Source: Brachionus koreanus
Taxonomy: Eukaryota; Rotifera; Eurotatoria; Ploima; Brachionidae
Direction: 5' to 3'
DNA length: 19,774 nucleotides
Assembly: GCA_016987375.1 (NCBI GenBank)
Contig: PJRA01000508.1
Location: forward strand, 804,437 to 824,210
In this document: piece by piece, positions 8,847 through 18,734 of the stretch
How positions within the stretch are numbered: position 1 is the stretch's first letter
Layout: each line of letters begins with the position of its first letter
Position numbers and translations under genes: made by a program
Notes under the pieces: generated by a model
Seen by the model: only the letters and a program-made list of their open reading frames with translations
Told to the model about the DNA's origin: nothing
Database searches by the model: none

Positions 8847-11584
8847 TTAATAAATTACATTAGAAAATTGATCCATTAATTCTTCTTTATTTGGTGTGTT
8901 AGAGCTGATTCTTAGATATTTCAATCTACTGAGCATGTTTAAATAGCTTGAATTAAAAACGACAAATGGATTTGATTGAATATTTAAATCTACAAGTTGA
9001 TTTAGATTTGAGAAAAAGTTTTCATTGATATATTCCAATTTACAATTTGAGATATCTAATGTTTTTAAACAATTTTTTTCGCCTAAAATGAGTGATTCAT
9101 TTAAAAAACTTAATGTATTTCCTTGGAGTATTAAAGTCTCTAATATTGCCAATTCCTGACGAAAATTATTAATTTTATTGTTCCCTAAATCTAAATAAAT
9201 GAGATTTGAATTTCCTGACAGATCTATTGTTTTAAATTGATTATTATTAATATATAATTTGTTAAGATTAGAGAGATTCTTGAATGTATCTGAGTGTAGA
9301 AAATCCAATTTATTTTGGTAAAGATAGAGCTCTGTTAGGTTTAAAAGATTACTTAAGCCATTTTCATCAATTGAAGAAATTAAATTGTTTGCTAAATTTA
9401 AAATTTTTAAAGATAAGAGACCTTTGAACATCCCGTTATAAATTTTTTCAAGTTTATTATGGTCCAAATGAAGGTTTGTCAAGTTGGAATAATAAACAAA
9501 AGTATCATTGTAAATTTCTGTAATTTGATTACTAGAAAAAAATACTTCTTTAAGCTTAGAAACATTTCCAAAAAAATTTTTATGAAGAAAATTAAAATTG
9601 TTGTTATTTAGAAATATTTTTTCTATTGAATTTAGATAAAGAAATAGTCCTTGATTATTATTTGTAAGATTGTTGTACCAAAGAGAAAGAGATTCTAGCT
9701 TTTCCAGATCAACAAAGCTATCATTTTCAATTTGAAATATTTGATTTGAATTTATTGATAAATCCTTGAGTGCAACTAGTCCATTAAACATTTCTTTATG
9801 AATGAAAGTTAGGTTATTATTTGAAAGACTCAGTGAATTCAAATAATTTAAATTTGAAAAAGAGTTGTTCATAATTTTAAATATTTTATTTGAATTTATT
9901 GATAAATCCTTGAGTGCAACTAGTCCATTAAACATTTCTTTATGGATGAAAGTTAGGTTATTATTTGAGAGAATCAGTGAATTTAAATAATTTAGATTTG
10001 AAAAGGAGTTGTTCTCAATTTGAAATATTGAATTTCCTGCTAAATTTAAGTACTTGAGTAAATTCGGCTCTAAAAAAATATTTTCATAAAGACTTGTTAA
10101 TTTATTATTTTGCAAGTAAAGATATTCTAGATTTTTACCCAGAAGGACATTCTCAATTTTAGTAATTTTATTTCCTATCAAATATAGATATTTTAGACTA
10201 GTTGAAACTGAGACATTTGGAAATGAATTCAAATAATTATAATCGAGTGAAATATGATATAAATTTTTTAAGTTTAGAAATAATTTTGATTCAATTTCTA
10301 CCAATCGATTATTATCAAGATAAACATATTTTATATTTAAAAGACCTTCGAAAACCCATGGATAAATTTTGTCTAAAAGATTTCTACTTAAATAAATCCT
10401 ATTCATATTCTCTAAATAGCTGAATGATTTATATTGAATTTTATTAATTTTGTTATTTTCTAGGCGCAGTTCGTAAAGATTTTTTAGGTTATAAAATGAA
10501 TTTCTGTTGATTTGGCATATTTGATTGTAACGTAAGTTGAGATATTTTAAATTTGAAACATTTTTGAAGCTGTTAGAATCTATAAGACACATGTTTCTAC
10601 TATCTAAATTCCATGTGGTGTTATGTTGGCTTAATTTATTTAATTCAAAAACCTCAGTTAAATTGAATATATAACCATTCTCTTAAAATTTCATTTTTCT
10701 TAAATTAAAAGTATTATTTTAAAAAATAAAATACCATAACAATCGACAAGACATTTTTCATTCGGATCAACTGTTTTTGACCAATAAATTGAATCAGATT
10801 GAGTTGAATCAACTTTGAAATACATTTCACAATTATTTTTTTCATACTTTATGTATCTACACAAGAAATTTCGATTGCAGACTTTAAAACATTCCAGTTT
10901 ACTTTTTGCTTGAAGGCTCTCTGAATAGTGAGTTTTAGAAGAACCAGTTGATGCAAATGGCTTTTTGGAAAATGTTGAATCTTATTGTAGATTAATAAAT
11001 TAAAATATATTTTTGCATAAAAATTTTATTTTTTTTAAATTAATACTTATATAAATTTTATATCAACTAATGGTTCTAAGATACAAAATTCATATAAAAA
11101 AAGCATTTATTGATTGAATTTATGTTTAAATCCAACAAACATTCATTTTGGCTTATTTAAATTATTTTTCAGAATATTAGTTAGGTTTACATGAAATATA
11201 TTTTTTAAAAAAAAGATATTTGAAAATTATATTTGCTAATTATTCGATAAAGACACAATTTCGGGACAATTTTTAGCTAAGAAAATGTTATCTCCCATCG
11301 AAATAACATGAAAAGATGAAAAGTGAGAATCTTTGAAGCATTTTTCTTAAAATGAAAAATTGAGAAGAGGATTTAGTATAATAGTAACCATTAAAGATCA
11401 TTGTTCGTGCCTAAATCTATACTTGGCAAATAATTGCATTCAATATTAATGCAATTAAATGTATTTTGCCAGACTCAGGTTAATAAATATATAGAATAAT
11501 AAATATTTAATTACCGATTCTTTCTTGAATTTGAAATGAAAACTCAATTAAATAAAATAAAATTTTTAAAATTGCAATTTTCAT
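8847..11584 (-). CDS. Secreted PAN/apple-like plus leucine-rich repeat protein
   Basis: I assemble three exons: 11584-11515, 10980-10735 and 10681-8847. Introns are 534 bp (10981-11514) and 53 bp (10682-10734), both phase 1 with GT..AG ends, giving 716 residues. ATG 11584 starts a clear signal peptide (MKIAILKILFYLIEFSF). The frame is open upstream to 11734, but that start would bury the hydrophobic stretch internally. Exon 2 encodes a cysteine domain (C54, C58, C64, C74, C100, C104) whose LECFKVCNRNFLCRYIKY pattern resembles PAN/apple modules. Exon 3 holds about 24 leucine-rich repeats of roughly 24 residues (LxxLxLxxN motifs from LKYLNLRYN to LKYLRISSN). There is no transmembrane helix and no cysteine-rich C-cap, so the protein is probably secreted. 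Two adjacent repeat pairs are nearly identical. It lies tail to tail with the LRR-Ig gene. Function unknown; a binding or recognition role is typical of LRR ectodomains. Confidence 0.85.
9748..10014 (-). repeat. 144-bp tandem duplication inside the LRR exon
   Basis: Sequence 9748-9870 recurs at 9892-10014, an offset of exactly 144 bp, with about six differences over 123 bases by eye. The period equals 48 codons, two 24-residue LRRs, so the frame is kept. The encoded repeats FSNLNYLNSLxLSNNNLTF and HKEMFNGLVALKDLSINSN appear twice in succession. Confidence 0.9.
11424..11471. repeat. Imperfect hairpin in the first intron of the PAN-LRR gene
   Basis: Outer arms tggcaaa (11424-11430) and tttgcca (11465-11471) are complementary. 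Inner arms aattgcatt (11432-11440) and aatgcaatt (11448-11456) are complementary around a 7-base loop. The right side has an extra 8 bases. It could be a chance fold or a worn transposon palindrome. Confidence 0.45.
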
Positions 11585-12168
11585 TTTAAAACTAAATGAT
11601 ATGATTTTCTCATTTTCGAATACTTTTATATGATTAATTAAAGAAATTAAAAATCTTAAAGATAGGAAGCGAGTTTTTGAAAAATTCTTTGATTTATGCA
11701 TTGGCTTAATGCTTTGGTTAAGTGAATATTTCATACAGCTTTGTTGTTAAATTTTAATTGATTTTACTTTGATGGTACCATTAAATCTTGAGTTAAAATA
11801 AAATCTATTAATTCAGTTCCTATTTTTGAAAAAATAACTTTTAATTAAAAGGAAAACCAAATCCTTCTGTAGAACGCTAAAAAAGTAGAGCTACAAAATA
11901 GATTTTTTACTTAAAAAATAAATATAATGAAAAATTAATATTCTGAATTTTTATTTAAAAATAAATTGCTTTAAACTAAATGGGAATATTATTTATAATG
12001 GAAATCTTAAGCTAACAAGACGCATGTTTCAATTAGTCTTCTAAGAACACACGAGTTAACTTTCTAAGTTGCAAAATTAGTTCCACTAAGTCTTCTGATT
12101 TAGTCACATGATTTATGTCTACATCCCTCGTGCCTTAACAAATGTCCACTAAAATTAATAAACTAAAG
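11585..12168. other. AT-rich upstream region of the PAN-LRR gene
   Basis: This is the 5' flank of the minus-strand gene. No further exon is supported. Around 12000-12165 the composition is more balanced, with short inverted matches (cacgag near 12047, ctcgtg near 12127; agtcacatg near 12104 against tgtgacatg near 12251). These hint that the inverted-repeat element on its right may belong to a larger, older repeat. Confidence 0.45.
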
Positions 12169-12308
12169 TTAACGTAATTTTCCGAATTTGTCTTTAAAAT
12201 AGAGTACTCTATTTTAGTGACACGCTGTTATAACATGTAGAAGATTCTTTTGTGACATGCCATTAAATATTTTAGTGACATAACACTAAATTCGGATGAT
12301 TACGTTAA
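12169..12308. mobile_element. Short TTAA-flanked terminal-inverted-repeat element (MITE-like)
   Basis: TTAA at 12169-12172 and at 12305-12308 bracket 132 bp. The ends are inverted repeats: CGTAATTTTCCGAATTT at 12173-12189 and the reverse of 12288-12304, CGTAATCATCCGAATTT, matching at 15 of 17 positions. The inside is non-coding. It contains a perfect 22-base palindrome (12195-12216, centre agagtactct) and three copies of a tttt-gtgaca motif (near 12212, 12248 and 12270). A TTAA duplication with inverted ends is the pattern of piggyBac-type and some other non-autonomous DNA elements. The family is inference because only one copy is in view. Confidence 0.6.
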
Positions 12309-12375
12309 TTTAAAAAGAAATATAAAATTTCATAAAACTAAATGATATTCAAAATATTTCTTTATTATGAATATT

Positions 12376-12552
12376 CTAGTCGCTAAGGCGGAATAGACTT
12401 TTTCCATATTTGGTCACTTGTTCTTGCTGCTTTGCACTCTCAAAATTTTTGGTTCCTTCCCTTCTTTGAATTACGTAGCTCTTGTCCTCTTTAGTTACGC
12501 GGTAACTCTACTCAATCAATTTCTCTGTTCTCTTCTTCCACGACTTCATCTT
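12376..12552 (-). pseudogene. Coding relic of unknown origin
   Basis: In a stretch noticeably richer in G and C than its flanks, the minus strand reads KMKSWKKRTEKLIE, an in-frame TAG (12508-12510), then 43 open codons including SYRVTKEDKSYVIQRREG and SAKQQEQVTKYGKSLFRLSD, ending at TAG 12376-12378. The peptide is basic and hydrophilic. A further fragment in another frame (DAKGPNPGCRKIKKI, about 12560-12605) suggests the relic extends right with a frameshift. I do not recognise the family. A degraded transposon or retrotransposon open reading frame is the simplest guess. Confidence 0.35.
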
Positions 12553-12618
12553 GGCTAGATTTTTTTAATTTTTCGACATCCTGGATTAGGACCTTTAGCA
12601 TCTGTAATATTAATTGTG

Positions 12619-13025
12619 TTCTCAGTCTAACTTAAAGTTTCAACATTCGATCCTAATTAAATTAAAACTAATAAATAAAGTCAAAAGGAATATTCACTAG
12701 ACTTTAGTTATGAATTTATTTTCTAAAACTCGCATTGTTTTTTTAACATTTTTTATAAAAATTTCTTAATTTTTTTTGAAAAAAATTTGATGAACAGCTC
12801 CAAATCATAGAAAAAGAGCATAAAAAAAGGCGTCAAAACTGACACCGGTCTTTTTGATGTTAATCAAAAAATCATAATCGAATTCACAATTTAATAGGAA
12901 CTTAAAATAATTCGAATTTTCAATATAGGCTTTCTTTTATTTTAATTTTAAGTATTAATCAATTGGAGGTTAATGACTTTAAATAATTTAATTTTTATAA
13001 TAAGATAATATTAGACAGACATGTT
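12619..13025. other. AT-rich gap without supported genes
   Basis: Mostly A/T sequence after the coding relic. A weak imperfect inverted match, ggcgtca and tgacacc at about 12830-12847, is too short to name. Nothing else is seen. Confidence 0.5.
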
Positions 13026-13305
13026 TTTAAGTTACAAGTTTTAAATTAACTTAATTTTTGGTGCTTTCGAATTAAAACTGTGAAATATAAACAAGTCTGA
13101 TTTTAACAAGAGATATTTCAGCTTTGAGGGGCCTTGGTAAAAAACTACAGTGGAAATGCTAAGTGCAAATCTTACCTTTTTTTCTGAAATATTGGCATTA
13201 ATTCTTTGACTATAAAAATAAAATAATTTTAAGTCAAGTCATAACTTTGACTTAATTTTTGGTGATTTAGAATTAAAACTGTGAAATATATTTAAGTCTG
13301 ATATT
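13026..13305. repeat. Pair of 79-bp direct repeats 201 bp apart
   Basis: Sequence 13026-13104 is repeated at 13227-13305. The best conserved parts are acttaatttttggtg and gaattaaaactgtgaaata, each present at the same 201-base offset. Similarity is lower at the left end. The spacer (13105-13226) is single copy and non-coding. This may be a decayed tandem repeat unit of about 201 bp or the two ends of an old insertion. Confidence 0.7.
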
Positions 13306-14335
13306 AGATTCAAAATTTGATCTGATATTACATTCAAGTAGAATTTTTAATCAATTATAGTTCATTTGATTAGTATAACTAATTGATCTGCTTAAAAGCT
13401 TTAGCTATTTCAAAAAAGTTTGAAAATATATTTCAATAGAAAAAATTTTCAAGGGTTTGGGCTTGTCGCAAACACAATAGAAAACATAGACTTTTTCAAT
13501 TGCAATTAAAATCAAAATAAACTACAGCGAAGAATAATAAAACTTTTCACATTAAATTTATTTATTTTAATATTGATATTGTTTCTTCATTAATCGAAAA
13601 ATTTCTCATAAATCATTGTAAATCAAATTTTTTTATTTTTGAAAATTTTTTTAAATGAATTAACAAATTTTATTAAAAATTAAAATAGTTGATTGGAAAA
13701 GTTTAGAGATAAAAAATCCATTTTAGAGTTTCGACTCTTAATATTGTTGATCTATCAAAGTTCGTTATTTTGAGAAAAAAAATTATAATAAGCTCAATTT
13801 TTCTTTTTCTTTGCCTTTCGTATAAGATAGCCAAACAACTCTAGCCAAAAATAAAATTCGGGATTCATATTTGCTAATTAGATCACAAAAATTTGAAAAG
13901 AGCAAAATTGAAAATCTATAAAACATTATTTATTTACTTGAAATATAAGACAAAACTAATATTTTGTAATTTTAATAACAAAGATCCAATTTCTGCTATA
14001 AAAAATTTTAATAAAATTAAAATTAAAATCGTATTTTTCAAGATTTTATTTACAAAAAATTTTTTTTTGTAAAAAAGAAAACTTTTCAAAGTTGAATTTG
14101 TATTAGAAAAAATTAAAAAGCACACATTTTAGTTTCATTTAATTTAGAAAATTTTTGATTTCAATTAAGAATAAGAAAATTTTAAAAAGTGAAAAACTAT
14201 TAATAAAAAAAATTAACACAATATTCAAGTTTGATTCAATTAGGATGCTCTCAATCTATTTACACACTCACACAAAATCAATCATTCATTAGGAAGAATA
14301 TTCTATTAAAATAAAAACTTTTACATTTGAATAAA
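13306..14335. other. AT-rich 3' flank of the EFHD2 gene
   Basis: About 1 kb with no supported gene. A 63-codon minus-strand frame at 13934-14125 is low-complexity (Phe, Leu, Ile, Lys, Asn) and looks accidental. A short direct repeat, gatattagattcaa and gatattacattcaa, lies just after 13300. Confidence 0.5.
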
Positions 14336-15012
14336 TTAATTAGAGAAAATTGATTTTTTTGCCATAAACTCATCTCGTTTCTTCTTCTTAAGTTCCTCCA
14401 TGCGACGTCTTTCTTCTTGCTCTTCGCGAATTTCCCTTTCGAAATTGTTCGAAAACGATTGTTTGAGAGCTTGGGCTTCAAAAAACGTCTTTGCCCCTTT
14501 CACCCCGGTCTCAGTGACGTCTATTTCCATCACTTGGTCATACAACTGCTGCAAACCTGAGTCTTTAGTCAGCTCTCCATTTTTGGCTTTACGAAATATC
14601 ATCAAAAACTAGAAGAAAAATTGAATACAAATCTATTTTGATTTAAAAAATCTTACTTCTTTAAAATTAATCTTATTATCTTTGTCTTCATCGACTTGTC
14701 TAATCATTTCCTTAAGTCCCAAATGAGTTTGTGGCACCCGGAGTTTTTCCATCATAAATTTTAACTCTTCGAGATCCAATTTTTTGTCATTATTAAAGTC
14801 GTACCTTTACAAAAAAGAAAATAATTTGGCTAATTGATATATAAAGAAAATTACTTTTTAAATGTTTTTTCCAAAGATTGAATGTCTTTGCGGGAAAACT
14901 CTTTAAATTCAGTATAGGGATTAAAGACCTTCATACACGGCTGAATATTCTCATCGCCCTCATTTCTGGCCATTTGTTTCTCTAATTTGGCAGCAAGCTC
15001 ACTATCGGCCAT
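14336..15012 (-). CDS. EFHD2: EF-hand domain protein, swiprosin/EFHD2 family
   Basis: Three exons, 15012-14855, 14804-14657 and 14608-14336, are joined across introns of only 50 and 48 bp (GT..AG), giving 192 residues. Two canonical EF-hand loops are present: D55-x-N57-x-D59 to E66, and D91-x-D93-x-D95 to E102. The second loop is interrupted by the second intron exactly after Glu102. Then come FLMIFRKA, the family signature VTETGVKGAKTFFEAQA (about 134-150), and a charged C-terminal coiled coil (EREIREEQEERRRMEELKK). This matches EFHD1/EFHD2 and fly Swip-1, Ca2+-binding proteins that bundle and protect F-actin. The N-terminus is much shorter than the disordered N-terminus of the 240-residue vertebrate proteins. 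EFHD1 and EFHD2 are vertebrate paralogues, so the symbol means the family. Confidence 0.93.
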
Positions 15013-17896
15013 TTTATTATTTAGAATTTTTGTTCTAAATTAGAGTCAAAAATCTGTATTATCATTTATCTACTTGTAAAGTTCCGATTTTGAACTTTAA
15101 TTTTTTTTCAGATAATGTTAAGTTAAACCTGCTAGAAATTAAACTTTAATTTTAAAGCGAAAGTTTTTTACTTTAAAATGAAAAATTTCATTTCATAAAA
15201 GTACATCAACCATCAAAAAAAAATATTTGCTCTAGTCATTTTAAAATTTAATTTTTATTTAAATTTAGATTTATATATAATTATTCTGCCTTGGACTAAT
15301 TTTTTTAATAAATAAATAAACAAAGCAAAAAAGCAACAAAAAAAAAACTAAAATCTTTTATTTTCCGAAATCTTCACACTATTAACCTAGTTTAGACAGT
15401 AATTTATTTTTCGAATAGGAAATTCAATTGACTTGAGTAGAGAGCAAACACGACCTGTTCAAATAGCTCAAAGTGAAAATAGACCTGCACACTTTTTTCT
15501 CTCTTTTTTTTGTCAAATAACTTAAAAACTAAAATCTAGTTTCATGATTTTTTTATTTGGACAAACGCAAAGGCTTAATTGCATTTTGTTTTATCGGACT
15601 GAGAAATTAGTTTTTAAGCCAGCTTTTGTTTTGTTGGATTAAGCGAACTAGATATCAAATTTAAGCTATACTGAAACTTTTCTCTTTCTTATCTTAAATT
15701 CAATTCCATATTCTAGATAAGATAAAAATCAAATTTATGTTCCAATGCATAAATTTTCATCTGAACTCTTGATCGATCGGGCCCCACTAATTGGCAAATA
15801 TTAGCTCTGGACTTTAATGAAATTAAATTGTTGAGAAAAAAGCTTGATTAGGACAGCGAAGCCAAAATAAGCCCTTAAACCAACAATGATTTTTGAGTTT
15901 TTTCTTAATTAAAATCTTATTATTTTATATATGCATCTTTTTGTTCGGGCTTAATCACTCCATGTTTTTCTAAATAAATCGATAGACCATATTCATTAAA
16001 AAGTTCAATCTATTGAAACTAATAAAATCACTTGCCTCCCTCGGTTTGTATTAATTTTGTTAAAATATTCCAGCTTTCAATCGAAATAATTCATGAATAT
16101 GCTCCGGAATTTCGAAAATAAATAAACAATTCTATCATTCTCAGTAAGTCGTTTGCATGCTTTTCATCAAATGAATTTTGATAAAAACAAGACTTTTGAA
16201 TTCGAATCGGTCCTAGTGCCGTTCAGATAAATGATAAATGGTTATACTTTGCATTTATCAAGAATAGCCTTTTTGGTTTTAATTAACTTGCAAATGATAG
16301 CATATTTTCTAGAGCTTACCTTCTAAACAAAAATCTTTTCTGAATCAGTTGAAAACTTATTTACTTAAAAAATTTAATTAATAGAACAACTTAAACTAAT
16401 GAGGCCCTCAAACAATTATTTGTAAAAAAACAAAATTTGGAAAAACATGGACCTTTTTGAGCATATTTTTGATTATTGTTTAAGCATCAAATAAAAACAA
16501 CAATTCTTAAATTAAATAATTTATAGAGGAAAATATTCTTGCTTATATTTATATATATGCATCTAAATTGCTTACAAACTCAAAAACAAAAGCCAAACAT
16601 GCTTTTTTCTAAGTTTAAAAACCGGTCTCTTAGTTTTTCAAACGTGCATTTAAATATTATGATGATTCTAAAATAATTAAAACGCTTTTTATTGTTTTTT
16701 ATTTTCCTTAATGGAAATTTTTATACCTAAGGTGTTTAATTTAGGAGGCACTTAGTTATGACATAATCTGGAAACTAAAATATCATCACAGTTTGACATT
16801 CTGAATACGCGAGCTTCGTCAAGACTCTCTCTAAATTTAAACAAATTTACCACCAAGGGTCGAATTATAGTCAAGTATTGAAATTAATTAATTTCAAGGA
16901 TTAATATATACCTACTTTAGACCTTTATATCTATGTGTTCGTTTGACAAAAATTTATATCAAACAAAAAATTAAAAGAGTTATATTTAAATAAACTATTT
17001 TTGATTAATATTAAATCCCTTGGAGAAAAAGATGATGGACAGAAGAAATTTTTTCCCTTCTAAGGAAGAAGATGCTCAAACACAAGAATTAAAAAACTTT
17101 TCAAACACCAATTTTAAAAATGTACTTCTTCGGACTGTAAATTTAGAATTTTTTTCTTATTAAAGTCTATTAGAAAATATTAAGCTTACTAAATTAAAGA
17201 TTTTTTCTAATTTTTTTTCAAATTAAATCTAAAAAGTTAAAGCTTAAAAATTAGATTTTTTGTACTACTAATATTTTGATGATTATTATAACAAATTTTT
17301 TTTTTTAGATTATTTTAAAAAGTTTGCAAATATCAACTCATAAAATATTTAATTTTGATTATTATTTTAGAAAATTAATTTCTAGGTATAAAAATTGGCT
17401 CAAACTATCAAAAACGGCTATTTCTAGTCGAAATTAACATTCATTGAACCATATAATTAGCTACTGCACTAAAGCAACATTAATATCTAATTTAAAGCTA
17501 AAATAAGCTTGAAAAATTTTTGCTTTTAACTTTTTAAAAATTTTTGATTGAAGTATTTAGTTTTAACATAAAAACAAGAGATTTAAAATTTTTTAAAAAT
17601 ATCATGTGATAGAATAAATTTTGAAAAGAAAAAAAGACAAAATGTTTGACTATTATTTAATGGAAAATATTGGACTAAAGGTGTCATCGACTGAAAATTC
17701 TATTAAATTTATTTTTCAAATTATGAATAAGACAATTTATGAAGCAAAAATTAAAAAATTTTTTAAAATTTCATGAAATAAAATTAATAAATACGCGTTG
17801 CGTAGACATTCAAAATAGAGATATGTATTATTTCTACAAAGAAAAATTGCAATCAAAAACCTTTAATTTTGAAATTAAATTTTTATTTAATTTTTA
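15013..17896. other. Long AT-rich gap between EFHD2 and the zinc-finger gene
   Basis: Almost 2.9 kb with no supported gene on either strand. It must contain the promoters of both flanking genes, which point away from each other. Less AT-biased patches lie at 15420-15490, 15770-15860 (with gatcgatcgggcccc) and 16740-16870, and none gives a readable frame. A 43-codon plus-strand frame at 17032-17163 is discussed under findings. No tRNA or rRNA signature was seen. Confidence 0.55.
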
Positions 17897-18697
17897 ATGG
17901 ATCAGCCGAGTAGTCAACGATCTACCAGATCAATGGTGAGTGTCCAAACTTCTGAGGATGGTATATCACTTAGTTCAAAGGAGTCCAATTTAGCTCCGGC
18001 TCGTTCTTCCAGCTCCAATTTACAGTCTTTTAAAAAATTGAATTACGATTTTAATTTGTTGCTTAAACTAATGAACAAAAGAAAACTTCATTTGCCATGT
18101 CCTCAATGCGAGGCCCTTGTAGTCAATTTGACCGATCACTTAACCAAGACCCATTTTGTTAAAAATATTAATGAAAGACGCAATTTAATCGAATCAGTTC
18201 GAAATGAATTTATTCTAAATGAAGAAGGTGTGCACAAATTACTCGAATTTAACAAAGATTTAAAACTGGTTATTTTTCCGAAAAGAGATGAATCTTCCGA
18301 ACAAGATTTGAACTCGAGCACATTGGACGAAACCAAAGAAGATATTAGTTTTGCTATTGAGGAAGAAAACGAGTTAAGTACTAATGAATATGAAAATTCA
18401 GATAGCTCAAGGTCGTTTAAAAAAAGAAAGCTTAGCAAACCAGTCAAAAAACCCTATGTCGAAGTGGAAGATTTGAATGGATCCGACATTGTGGATTGTA
18501 GTAGTCTTATAGATGTTGATGAAAATAAAGATGTGTACAAAAAATTGACCAATATTGAGAACCAACTAAACCAAGTATTAACAAAATTTAATACTTTTGT
18601 GAATGATGTGAATATTAAAATAAATAAGTTAAACGATCAATTAAAAAATACATCAGACGATTTGAATCTAATAAAAGAGAAACTTTTCAAAGAGTAA
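17897..18697 (+). CDS. Zinc-finger and coiled-coil protein, probably nuclear
   Basis: This is an intronless gene of 266 residues starting at the first ATG. A Ser-rich N-terminus (1-45) precedes a single zinc-finger-like motif, CPQC at 68-71 with H81 and H86, spacing C-x2-C-x9-H-x4-H, tighter than the usual C2H2 x12. An acidic, Ser-rich linker follows (126-172). Next are a basic cluster resembling a bipartite nuclear signal (KKRK at 175-178, KPVKK at 181-185) and an acidic patch with IVDCSSLIDVDE, which resembles a SUMO-interacting motif (inference). A C-terminal coiled coil runs from about 213 to 264, with heptad leucines, isoleucines and asparagines. I cannot name the family. A DNA- or RNA-binding regulator that dimerises through its tail is plausible. 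The low-complexity ends fit a fast-evolving lineage-specific gene. Confidence 0.8.
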   Translation: MDQPSSQRSTRSMVSVQTSEDGISLSSKESNLAPARSSSSNLQSFKKLNYDFNLLLKLMNKRKLHLPCPQCEALVVNLTDHLTKTHFVKNINERRNLIESVRNEFILNEEGVHKLLEFNKDLKLVIFPKRDESSEQDLNSSTLDETKEDISFAIEEENELSTNEYENSDSSRSFKKRKLSKPVKKPYVEVEDLNGSDIVDCSSLIDVDENKDVYKKLTNIENQLNQVLTKFNTFVNDVNIKINKLNDQLKNTSDDLNLIKEKLFKE

Positions 18698-18728
18698 TTT
18701 TTTTTTAAAGTTTAGTATTTATTATTTA

Positions 18729-18734
18729 AATAAA
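18729..18734 (+). promoter_or_regulatory. Poly(A) signal of the zinc-finger gene
   Basis: AATAAA 32 bases after the TAA stop at 18695-18697. Confidence 0.55.

Noticed and set aside
10202..10423. Plus-strand open frame inside the PAN-LRR exon
   Set aside because: It is antisense to clear leucine-rich repeats.
11585..11734. Upstream in-frame start for the PAN-LRR gene
   Set aside because: It would add 50 Lys- and Ser-rich residues before the signal peptide. ATG 11584 gives a standard secretion signal.
12829..12856. Imperfect hairpin ggcgtca / tgacacc between A and T runs, terminator-like
   Set aside because: A rho-independent-terminator reading makes no sense in a eukaryotic genome, and the stem has a mismatch.
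13934..14125. 63-codon minus-strand frame
   Set aside because: It is low-complexity Phe/Leu/Ile/Lys/Asn and typical of accidental frames in A/T-rich DNA.
14278..14612. Other frames overlapping EFHD2 exon 3 (14278-14481 minus, 14400-14612 plus)
   Set aside because: They overlap the EFHD2 exon in other frames and lack domain support.
16195..16230. tRNA T-loop-like string ttcgaatcggtcc
   Set aside because: No matching A box, acceptor stem or anticodon arm could be found around it.
18136..18447. 103-codon antisense frame in the zinc-finger gene
   Set aside because: It is a Ser/Leu-rich mirror of the acidic, Ser-rich coding strand, with no independent signals.
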